Positions 11,027 to 17,679 of a stretch of 64,000 nt of DNA are shown piece after piece (position 1 is the stretch's first letter; the number at the start of each line of letters is the position of its first letter). The DNA lies in the NCBI RefSeq assembly GCF_041908905.1, contig NZ_JAYREK010000006.1:1-64000 (forward strand), in the 5' to 3' direction. Origin of the DNA: Zoogloea sp041908905 (GTDB lineage Bacteria; Pseudomonadota; Gammaproteobacteria; Burkholderiales; Rhodocyclaceae). A model generated the notes under the pieces. That model was not told where the DNA came from. It searched no databases and worked only from the letters and a program-made list of their open reading frames with translations. Position numbers and translations under genes: made by a program.

Positions 11027-11791
11027 TCACTTGGCGGCCATGCGGATGGCGCCGTCCAGGCGGATCACCTCGCCATTGAGGTAGCTGTTGCGGCAGATGT
11101 GCTCGACCAGCGCGGCGAACTCGGCCGGCTTGCCCATGCGGGAGGGGAAGGGCACCATCTTGCCGAGGGCTTCCTGCACCTCGGCGGGCATGCCGAGGAG
11201 CATCGGGGTTTCCATGATGCCCGGGGCGATGGTCATCACGCGGATGCCGCTGCGGCACAGCTCGCGGGCGATCGGCAGGGTCATCGCAACGACGCCGCCC
11301 TTCGAGGCTGCGTAGCCGGCCTGGCCGAGCTGGCCGTCGAAGGCCGCCACCGAGGCGGTGCTGACGATCACGCCGCGCTCGCCACCGGCGTCGGGCTCGT
11401 TCTTGCTCATGATCTCGGCGGCGAGGCGGATCATGTTGAAGCTGCCCACGAGGTTGATGTTGATGGTGCGGGCGAAGGACTCCAGCTTGTGGGCGCCGTC
11501 GCGGCCGACCACCTTCTCGGCCGGCGCGATGCCGGCGCAGTTGACCAGGCCGCCCAGCACGCCCATCTCGAGGGCGGCGGCGAAGGCGCCCTTGGCGCTC
11601 TCCTCGCTGGTCACGTCGGTGGCGACGAAGCGGGCGGCGGCGCCCAGCTCGGCGGCCACGGCTTCGCCGGCTTCCTTGTTGACGTCGGCCAGCACGACCT
11701 TGCCGCCGGCCGCGACGATCATCCGCGCGGTGGCCGCGCCCAGGCCCGAACCACCGCCGGTCACCACGAATACCTTGTTGTTGATCTCCAT
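11027..11791 (-). CDS. SDR-family 3-hydroxyacyl-CoA dehydrogenase (type II / HSD10-like)
   Basis: A 254-residue short-chain dehydrogenase. Near the N-terminus is the NAD-binding TGGGSGLG motif, then NCAG and the catalytic Ser (VSTASVAAF) and YAASK. The overall sequence resembles type II 3-hydroxyacyl-CoA dehydrogenase, which oxidises 2-methyl-3-hydroxybutyryl-CoA among others. It is the first gene of the beta-oxidation cluster and is read away from the AraC-type gene at 11994. An ATG with GAGGAGCGCTTC before it sets the start. Together with the racemase it suggests isoleucine or other methyl-branched acid catabolism. Confidence 0.9.
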   Translation of the reverse strand: MEINNKVFVVTGGGSGLGAATARMIVAAGGKVVLADVNKEAGEAVAAELGAAARFVATDVTSEESAKGAFAAALEMGVLGGLVNCAGIAPAEKVVGRDGAHKLESFARTININLVGSFNMIRLAAEIMSKNEPDAGGERGVIVSTASVAAFDGQLGQAGYAASKGGVVAMTLPIARELCRSGIRVMTIAPGIMETPMLLGMPAEVQEALGKMVPFPSRMGKPAEFAALVEHICRNSYLNGEVIRLDGAIRMAAK

Positions 11792-11993
11792 GAAGCGCTC
11801 CTCGTTTCTGTGGGTGATGGGTGCGCGCCCCGCGCGCGAAGTGGTCCGCAGTCTAGGGGCAAGGCGGGCCCGCCTCCATGCCTTAAACGCTCAATGTGAA
11901 TGGTAGAATTTGCCATATTGCGGTGCCGCAAGGCCCGCGCCGGCAACGGTGGCGGGTGTCCGATCCATTTCGCCTGCCGACTTTCATTTCCCC

Positions 11994-13025
11994 ATGGCTC
12001 CGACCCGCGAACGCAGCGCCGACAAGGGCACCATCGCCATCGCCTTCGTGCAGGAGGCGCTGGCCGAGCTGGCCCGCCGCGGGCTGGCCGTCGACGCGCT
12101 GGTGGCGGCGGCGGGGATCTCGCCCGAGCTCCTCAACGCGCCCCAGGCCCGCGTCTCGTCGGCGCACTACGGGCGCCTGTGGCATCTGATCGCCGAGGCC
12201 ACCGACGACGAGTTCTTCGGGATGGACAGCCACCCGATGAAGGCCGGCAGCTTCACGCTGCTGTGCCACAGCGTGATCCACTGCGACACCCTGGAGCGGG
12301 CCCTGCGCCGGGCGCTGCGCTTTTTCCGGCTGATCCTCGACGACATGGCCGGTGAGCTCGTGCGCGACGGCGACACCGCCCGGCTGGTGGTGGTCGACCG
12401 CTGCGCGGCGCCCCGCCGGGCCTTCGCCTATGGCACCTTCCTGATCATGCTGCACGGCCTCGCCTGCTGGCTGATCGGGCGGCGCATCCCGCTCGCCCAG
12501 GCGGTGTTCCGCTGCCCCGAGCCCGGGTTCAGCCCCGAGTGGCGGGTGCTGTTCTCGCCGGACCTGGTGTTCGACGCGGCGCAGACCGAGATCCGCTTCG
12601 CCGCCGACTACCTCGACATGGCCAACGTGCAGAACGAGCGCACCATGAAGGTCTTCCTGCGCAGCGCGCCGGCCAACTTCCTGGTCAAGTATCGCAACAG
12701 CGAGGGGCTGGTGGCGCGCATCCGGCGCCAGCTGCGCCACATCCCGCCCGACACCTGGCCGGATTTCGAGACCCTGGCCCAGCAGCTCCACAGCTCGGTG
12801 TCCACCCTGCGCCGGCATCTGCTCGAGGAGGGGCAGTCCTACCAGTCGATCAAGGACGACCTGCGCCGCGACCTGGCCATCAGCCAGCTGTGCCACTCCG
12901 ATAAATCGGTGCTGGAGATCGCCCACGAGCTCGGCTTTGCCGAGGCGAGCGCCTTCCACCGGGCCTTCAAGAAATGGACGGGCACCCGGCCCGGGGAATA
13001 CCGGCGCGCGCTGGCCGGGCAGTGA
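11994..13025 (+). CDS. AraC-family transcriptional regulator (arabinose-binding-domain-like N-terminus)
   Basis: A regulator of about 343 residues with an N-terminal ligand-binding region of the type found with OruR/ArgR-like AraC proteins and a C-terminal AraC HTH. The HTH includes FETLAQQLHSSVSTLRRHL and VLEIAHELGFAEASAFHRAFKKWTG. It is divergent from the beta-oxidation operon across about 200 bases and is the likely regulator of it. The frame is open further upstream to 11910, but ATG 11994 gives the usual N-terminus; no strong ribosome site is seen at either, so the start is uncertain. The inducer is unknown. Confidence 0.85.
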   Translation: MAPTRERSADKGTIAIAFVQEALAELARRGLAVDALVAAAGISPELLNAPQARVSSAHYGRLWHLIAEATDDEFFGMDSHPMKAGSFTLLCHSVIHCDTLERALRRALRFFRLILDDMAGELVRDGDTARLVVVDRCAAPRRAFAYGTFLIMLHGLACWLIGRRIPLAQAVFRCPEPGFSPEWRVLFSPDLVFDAAQTEIRFAADYLDMANVQNERTMKVFLRSAPANFLVKYRNSEGLVARIRRQLRHIPPDTWPDFETLAQQLHSSVSTLRRHLLEEGQSYQSIKDDLRRDLAISQLCHSDKSVLEIAHELGFAEASAFHRAFKKWTGTRPGEYRRALAGQ

Positions 13026-13070
13026 GGGTGTATTGCAGGGCCGCCCGGGGATGGGCGGCCCGGGGCGAGT

Positions 13071-14198
13071 TCAGCCCCCGAGGTTGGTGGCGGCGAGGGC
13101 CGCGAGCCAGCCGCCGGCCACCACGCCGGCCGGAAACAGCAGGCGGGTGCGGATCGCGAAGGCCGGGCGCTCGATGCGGCGGTGGAACTCGGCGCCGGCC
13201 ACGATGCTCAGCGCCAGGGCCAGCAGCATGCCGAGCCCATTGATCACCGGATTGGCCGGAAACAGCCCGCTGACCGCCGCATTGACCAGCAGGCTGAGGG
13301 GGAAGTGCACCAGGAACACCGAGTAGGAGATCTGCGCCAGCCGGCTCACCGAGGCCGGCAGCGGCAGGGCGTGGAGCAGGCCGCTGCGGCCCGCGACGGC
13401 CAGGAACAGCATCACCCCGGTGGCCACCGCGATGCGCGCGCGGAAATCCACCGCCAGTGCGGCCACGGCCACCAGCGCCAGCAGGCCCAGCCACAGCGTG
13501 GCGCGCGGCAGGCGCAGGGCCCAGCTGCACAGGATGCCGAGCCCGAAGGCGCCGAAGAAATACAGGGCGGTCTCGTCCCACAAGTCGTTGCGGTTGAAGC
13601 CGAACAGCGAGGCGACGGTCATCCCCGCGACGAGCGCCACGGCCATGGCCCGCAGCGCCTCGGGCCGGGCCGGGATACGGGCAGCCAGCCGGTGGGGCAG
13701 CCACAGCAGCAGGACCGCCAGCGCGAACAGCTGGAAGTCGATGGCCACGTACCACACGCCGGCGGAGAGGGCTTCCTGGTCGAGCAGGTCGTGGAGCAAC
13801 AGCACGTGGGCGAGGAGCTGGCCGAGGTCGGGCGGCTCGGAGATGGAGCGGTGTTCCATCCACACCCCGGCCACGGCCGAGCAGGCGATGGCCAGCAGCA
13901 GCGCCGCCGAGTAGGGCACCACGAGGCGGGTGTAGCGCTGGAACAGCAGCGCCAGCGGGGTGTCGAGGGCGGGGCTGCCCGGGCCGAAGCGGGCGGCGAA
14001 GAGGAACCCGGACACCACCAGGAACACCTGCACCGCCATGCGGCCGTAGTCGAACAGGAAATCCATCAGGCCCGGCATCAGCGGCCGGGCGATGTCGGCC
14101 ATCGGCCCGTAGAAGGCCAGGTGATGCAGGACGATCAGCACGCAGGCGGCGGCCTTGAGGGCGTCGATGGCGGGCATTCTTGAAGCGTCGTTGCGCAT
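13071..14198 (-). CDS. Acyltransferase 3 family membrane protein (OafA/YrhL-like)
   Basis: A multi-pass inner-membrane acyltransferase of 375 residues with about ten hydrophobic segments. The N-terminal MPAIDALKAAACVLIVLHH carries the conserved H of the family, followed by the QVFLVVSGFL motif. ISYSVFLVHFPL near the C-terminal third is another family hallmark. Such enzymes O-acylate exopolysaccharides, LPS or other envelope sugars. The ATG at 14198 has AAGGAT directly before it, favouring this start over 14219. It is convergent with the AraC gene and has no sugar-biosynthesis neighbours, so the acceptor is unknown. Confidence 0.87.
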   Translation of the reverse strand: MRNDASRMPAIDALKAAACVLIVLHHLAFYGPMADIARPLMPGLMDFLFDYGRMAVQVFLVVSGFLFAARFGPGSPALDTPLALLFQRYTRLVVPYSAALLLAIACSAVAGVWMEHRSISEPPDLGQLLAHVLLLHDLLDQEALSAGVWYVAIDFQLFALAVLLLWLPHRLAARIPARPEALRAMAVALVAGMTVASLFGFNRNDLWDETALYFFGAFGLGILCSWALRLPRATLWLGLLALVAVAALAVDFRARIAVATGVMLFLAVAGRSGLLHALPLPASVSRLAQISYSVFLVHFPLSLLVNAAVSGLFPANPVINGLGMLLALALSIVAGAEFHRRIERPAFAIRTRLLFPAGVVAGGWLAALAATNLGG

Positions 14199-14442
14199 GA
14201 TCCTTGCGCGTCCTCCCAAAGCAGGAATCGGTGCTCAACGAGGGCCCGGTGATGCCGCGGCTGCGGATGTTGCACTGCAGCAGTTGAGCGAAAGGCGAAG
14301 ATTATAAAGGCTCGAGCGCCGAGGGGCGTGGCATTTGCTTGTAAGCGTGTGCTTCAGGCAACACTGCCGCATCCATTGCGTGGGGTGTTTTTGCGGCGCC
14401 GCGGGGTGGCTTCGGGCCCGGTGAGCGGGCCCGCCGCCGCCC

Positions 14443-15099
14443 TCAGCCGGCCTTGCGGAAGGTGAGGTTGAGCCGGCAGGCGCCGGTGGCCGGGTGCGTG
14501 CCGTCCTTCACCGGCAGGACGCCGTGGAAGCGCAGCCGGGCGGGTCCGCCCCACACCAGCACGTCGCCGTGGCCAAGGGGGATGCGCGTCGGCCGGTCGC
14601 CGCGCTCGAAGCCTCCGAACAGGAAGACCGCCGGCAGGCCGAGGGACAGGGACACGATGGGCTGGTCGAAGTCGGCTTCGTCGCGGTCCTGGTGCAGGGC
14701 CATGCGGGCGCCGGGGGCGTAGCGGTTGATCAGGCAGGCGTCGGGCACGAAGCCGGCAAAGCCGGCGCGGGTGGCGCTGGTGGTGGCGAGGGCCTGCAGC
14801 ACCGGCGGCATCGCGGGCCAGGGGGCGTCGCGCTCCGGGTCGAGTGGCGCATAGCGGTAGCCGCGGCGGTCGCTGATCCAGCCCAGCGCGCCGCAGTTGC
14901 TCATCGCCACCGACATCTTGAAGCCGCCGCGGGTGACCATCTGGCGCAGCGGCGCCCGGGCGAGGATGTCGCGGATCGCCGCGAGGAGGGCCGGCGCATC
15001 GTCGAGGGCCGCGCCGGGCAGCAGCACGGCGCCCGGGGCGAGCACCTGCGGCTCGCCGGCGGGCGGAGCGAAGAGGTCGGCAGTGTGCGGATCGCTCAT
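14443..15099 (-). CDS. alkB: DNA oxidative demethylase AlkB
   Basis: A 218-residue Fe(II)/2-oxoglutarate dioxygenase that removes methyl groups from 1-methyladenine and 3-methylcytosine. The iron-binding His and Asp are in MALHQDRDEADF, and the distal His in RFHGVLPV. The 2-oxoglutarate-binding Arg is in CRLNLTFR. The N-terminal SVAMSNCGALGW and YRYAPLDP match the bacterial AlkB nucleotide-recognition lid. It overlaps the ogt-type gene by 4 bases (ATGA), so the two are translationally coupled in one repair operon. No ada regulatory domain is present. A GC-rich hairpin without a T-run lies near 14417-14437. Confidence 0.94.
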   Translation of the reverse strand: MSDPHTADLFAPPAGEPQVLAPGAVLLPGAALDDAPALLAAIRDILARAPLRQMVTRGGFKMSVAMSNCGALGWISDRRGYRYAPLDPERDAPWPAMPPVLQALATTSATRAGFAGFVPDACLINRYAPGARMALHQDRDEADFDQPIVSLSLGLPAVFLFGGFERGDRPTRIPLGHGDVLVWGGPARLRFHGVLPVKDGTHPATGACRLNLTFRKAG

Positions 15100-15602
15100 G
15101 GGTTGATACCGGCCTGGGCCTCCCGCTCGAGGAGCTGGCGCTTGCGGGCTTCGCCCCAGCGGTAGCCGGCCAGTTTGCCGTCGCGGCGCAGCACCCGGTG
15201 GCAGGGGATCACCACCGCCAGCGGATTGGCGGCGCAGGCGCCGGCCACCGCCCGCACGGCCCGCGGGGCGCCGATGCGCTGGGCGAGGTCGGTGTAGCTG
15301 AGGGTCTCGCCGGCAGCGATTTCGCCCAGCGCCTGCCAGACCCGCCGCTGGAAGGGCGTGCCCTGGGGGGCGAGGGGCAGCCCCAGCGGTTCGCCCGGGG
15401 TGTCGATGAAGGCGGCCACGCGCTGGAGGGCGGCGAGGTCGGTGTCCGGCCGGGCGTGGGGGTGGCGGGCGCACAGGGCGACGACGAGGGCGCCCGCGTC
15501 GTCGCCGAGGCTGATTGCGCACAGCCCCTCGGGGCTGCGGGCGACGAGCAGGGCGCCCAGGCCGCAGCGGCCGGTGGCGTAGCGGATGTCGGAGTGGGGC
15601 AT
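15096..15602 (-). CDS. ogt: Methylated-DNA--protein-cysteine methyltransferase
   Basis: A 168-residue suicide O6-alkylguanine repair protein. The acceptor cysteine is in VIPCHRV, after the helix-turn-helix segment (GETLSYTDLAQRIGAPRAVRAVAGA). The N-terminal ribonuclease-H-like domain is short, as in Ogt/Ada C-terminal proteins. The frame extends upstream to 15812, but ATG 15602, preceded by TTGGGAGAGACACC, gives the standard N-terminus. It is the first gene of an ogt-alkB operon. Whether it is induced by alkylation is not visible. Confidence 0.92.
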   Translation of the reverse strand: MPHSDIRYATGRCGLGALLVARSPEGLCAISLGDDAGALVVALCARHPHARPDTDLAALQRVAAFIDTPGEPLGLPLAPQGTPFQRRVWQALGEIAAGETLSYTDLAQRIGAPRAVRAVAGACAANPLAVVIPCHRVLRRDGKLAGYRWGEARKRQLLEREAQAGINP

Positions 15603-15748
15603 GGTGTCTCTCCCAAGGCGTGGGCAGGGGTTGTCCAACCCGGAAATTAACCCGGAAACGGTGGTCGTGCCGCGCGCCGCACGATGGGCGGCGGCGCACG
15701 GCCCGGGGCCGGCGCGATCGGCCGCGCCTATGGCGATCAGCAACACAG

Positions 15749-15761
15749 GCAATTGGACGGC
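15749..15761 (+). promoter_or_regulatory. 13-bp motif GCAATTGGACGGC shared with the dps upstream region
   Basis: The same 13 bases occur at 16969-16981, ahead of dps. Here they lie 49 bases before the ATG of the small membrane protein at 15811. In both places a weak -10-like sequence (AGAATT / ACTATT) follows about 20 bases after TTGGAC. A shared promoter or regulator site is inferred. Confidence 0.45.
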
Positions 15762-15810
15762 GGGCGCCCGGGACGCCAGAATTGACCCGGGAAAACGCAG
15801 GAGATTCACC

Positions 15811-15954
15811 ATGAAGACGATCCAGACCGCCCGTCACGTCGCCCACGCCAGCGCCCACGATCATCCGGGGCGCTTCTATGCCGGGCTCCTGGTGGCCGCC
15901 CTCGGCTCGGCCCTGTGGCTCGCCGAGATGGCGCGCACGCTGGTCGGGCTCTGA
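15811..15954 (+). CDS. Small single-pass membrane protein (47 aa)
   Basis: The ATG at 15811 is preceded by AGGAGATTCACC, an excellent ribosome site. The 47-residue product begins with a His-rich segment (HVAHASAHDHPGRF) followed by one membrane helix (YAGLLVAALGSALWLAEMA). It lies 19 bases upstream of the ZIP transporter gene and is probably co-transcribed with it. The His-rich N-terminus could bind metal, which would fit the transporter, but this is a guess. I do not recognise a named family. Divergent from ogt. Confidence 0.7.
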   Translation: MKTIQTARHVAHASAHDHPGRFYAGLLVAALGSALWLAEMARTLVGL

Positions 15955-15973
15955 GCCCAGGACGGGAGAGGCG

Positions 15974-16933
15974 ATGAATCCGCATCAACCGGTGGCCGCC
16001 CGCGGCCTGACGACGAACGACGTGGCCGCGCTGGCCTGGCGGGACGCCTGGCGCCTGCAGGCGCGCAACCACCCGTGGATGACCGGCGGCCTCGGGCTGG
16101 CGCTGCTGGCGGTCGCGTGGCTGCTGGCCTCGGGCATCCGCCAGGGGCTGAGCGGAGGCGGCGAGCCGCTGCGGCTCGCGGTGCTCGGCGGCCTGGCGGG
16201 CTTCGGCGCGACGGCGGTCGGGGCGCTGGCGGGCGTCACGCTGCGTCGGCTGTCCCAGCGGGCCGAGGACAGCCTGCTCGGCTTTGCGGCGGGGATGATG
16301 CTGGCGGCGAGCTCGTTCTCGCTGATCCTGCCCGGCCTCGCCGCGGCCCGCGAGATGACCGGCAGCGGCCCCCAGGCGGCCCTCACGGTAGTCGGCGGGA
16401 TGGCCCTGGGCGTGCTGCTGATGCTCGGCCTCGACCGCTTCACGCCCCACGAGCACGACAGCACCGGCCCCTGCGGCCCGGGCTGCGAGCGCATCGGCCG
16501 GGTGTGGCTGTTCGTGCTGGCGATCACCCTGCACAACCTGCCCGAGGGCATGGCGATCGGCGTGAGCTTCGCCCAGGGCGACATGAACGTGGGCCTGCCC
16601 CTCACCAGCGCCATCGCGATCCAGGACATCCCCGAGGGCCTGGCGGTGGTGATGGCCCTGCGCGCCGCCGGGATCGGCAGCTGGCCGGCGGTGCTGATGG
16701 CGGGCGCCTCCGGCCTGATGGAGCCGCTGGGCAGCCTGTTCGGGGCCGGCATCGCCGGCGGCCTGGCGCTGGCCTATCCGGTCGGGCTGGGCCTGGCGGC
16801 GGGGGCGATGATCTTCGTGGTGTCCCACGAGGTGATCCCCGAGACCCACCGCAACGGCCACCAGACCACGGCGACCCTCGGCCTGATGGCCGGTTTCGCG
16901 GTGATGATGTTCCTGGATACGGCCATGGGCTAG
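15974..16933 (+). CDS. ZIP-family divalent metal transporter (ZupT-like)
   Basis: A 319-residue inner-membrane protein with an N-terminal cytoplasmic extension and about eight membrane segments. The family signature helix is ITLHNLPEGMAIGVSF, followed by the second metal-binding helix AIAIQDIPEGLAVVMA; both contain the H/N..PEG residues that line the metal path. A His/Cys-rich loop (FTPHEHDSTGPCGPGC) sits between helices. ZupT-type members take up zinc or iron. AGAGGCG precedes the ATG. The gene lies between a small membrane protein and dps; an iron or zinc role next to a ferritin-like protein is plausible. Confidence 0.9.
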   Translation: MNPHQPVAARGLTTNDVAALAWRDAWRLQARNHPWMTGGLGLALLAVAWLLASGIRQGLSGGGEPLRLAVLGGLAGFGATAVGALAGVTLRRLSQRAEDSLLGFAAGMMLAASSFSLILPGLAAAREMTGSGPQAALTVVGGMALGVLLMLGLDRFTPHEHDSTGPCGPGCERIGRVWLFVLAITLHNLPEGMAIGVSFAQGDMNVGLPLTSAIAIQDIPEGLAVVMALRAAGIGSWPAVLMAGASGLMEPLGSLFGAGIAGGLALAYPVGLGLAAGAMIFVVSHEVIPETHRNGHQTTATLGLMAGFAVMMFLDTAMG

Positions 16934-16968
16934 CCGATTGCCTGGGCCAATCCGGCCGAATGGTTTTT

Positions 16969-16981
16969 GCAATTGGACGGC
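16969..16981 (+). promoter_or_regulatory. 13-bp motif GCAATTGGACGGC upstream of dps
   Basis: Second copy of the motif at 15749-15761, here 98 bases before the dps start and followed by CGATACTATTGCC, a possible -10 region. The leader between it and dps holds no gene. Confidence 0.45.
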
Positions 16982-17079
16982 ATGGCCGGCCGGGGCGATA
17001 CTATTGCCGCAGCCCCGCCCCCGGTCTGGTGATCCAGCCTGGTGGCGGGCCCGGGAATCGCTCACCAGGAGACCACACC

Positions 17080-17580
17080 ATGAAGAAGAAATCGTCCAAG
17101 ACCGCCGGCCCCGTGATGGATATCGGCATTTCCGCCGACGACCGGGCGGATATCGCCGCCGGCCTGTCGCGCCTGCTCGCCGACAGCGTCACGCTCTACC
17201 TCATGACCCACAACTTCCACTGGAACGTGAAGGGGCCGATGTTCAACACCCTGCACGTGATGTTCATGGAGCAATACACCGAGCAGTGGAACGCCCTGGA
17301 CATCATCGCCGAGCGCATCCGCGCCCTGGGGCACCCGGCGCCGGGCACCTTCAAGGCCTTCGCCGGGCTGGCCAGCATCGATGAGCCCGAAGGCGTGCCG
17401 ACCGCCACCGAGATGATCCAGTTGCTGGTTTCCGCCCAGGAGGCCACCGCCCGCACCGCCCGCGGCCTGTTCCCTCTGGTGGACAAGGCCAACGACCAGC
17501 CCACCGCCGACCTGCTGACCCAGCGCCTCGAGGTGCACGAGAAGACCGCCTGGATGCTGCGCAGCCTGCTCGAAGAGTAA
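17080..17580 (+). CDS. dps: Dps-family DNA-binding ferritin-like protein
   Basis: A 166-residue four-helix ferritin-like protein. The inter-subunit ferroxidase site is visible in LMTHNFHWNVKGP (His) and EQWNALDIIAERIRALG (Asp, Glu). The Lys-rich N-terminus (MKKKSSKT) is typical of DNA-binding Dps. Twelve subunits would form a shell that oxidises ferrous iron with peroxide and coats DNA in stress or stationary phase. AGGAGACCACACC precedes the ATG. It sits in a neighbourhood with ogt-alkB, ovoA and dinB. Strong call. Confidence 0.95.
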   Translation: MKKKSSKTAGPVMDIGISADDRADIAAGLSRLLADSVTLYLMTHNFHWNVKGPMFNTLHVMFMEQYTEQWNALDIIAERIRALGHPAPGTFKAFAGLASIDEPEGVPTATEMIQLLVSAQEATARTARGLFPLVDKANDQPTADLLTQRLEVHEKTAWMLRSLLEE

Positions 17581-17586
17581 GCCCGC

Positions 17587-17606
17587 GCCCCGCGGAGCGG
17601 GGTTTT
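17587..17606 (+). terminator. Terminator after dps
   Basis: CCCCGC (17588-17593), loop GGA, GCGGGG (17597-17602), then TTTT. It starts 6 bases after the dps stop. Confidence 0.75.
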
Positions 17607-17620
17607 GCGGTGCTTTATGC

Positions 17621-17661
17621 GATGCCCTCCGGCGCCCCGTTGCGGGGTTCCGGAGGGCATC
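17621..17661. terminator. Large hairpin between convergent dps and ovoA
   Basis: GATGCCCTCCGG (17621-17632) pairs perfectly with CCGGAGGGCATC (17650-17661). It lies between two convergent genes and probably insulates them; it has no clear T-run. Confidence 0.55.
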
Positions 17662-17679
17662 GTCGCTAGCAGGCTCCGT

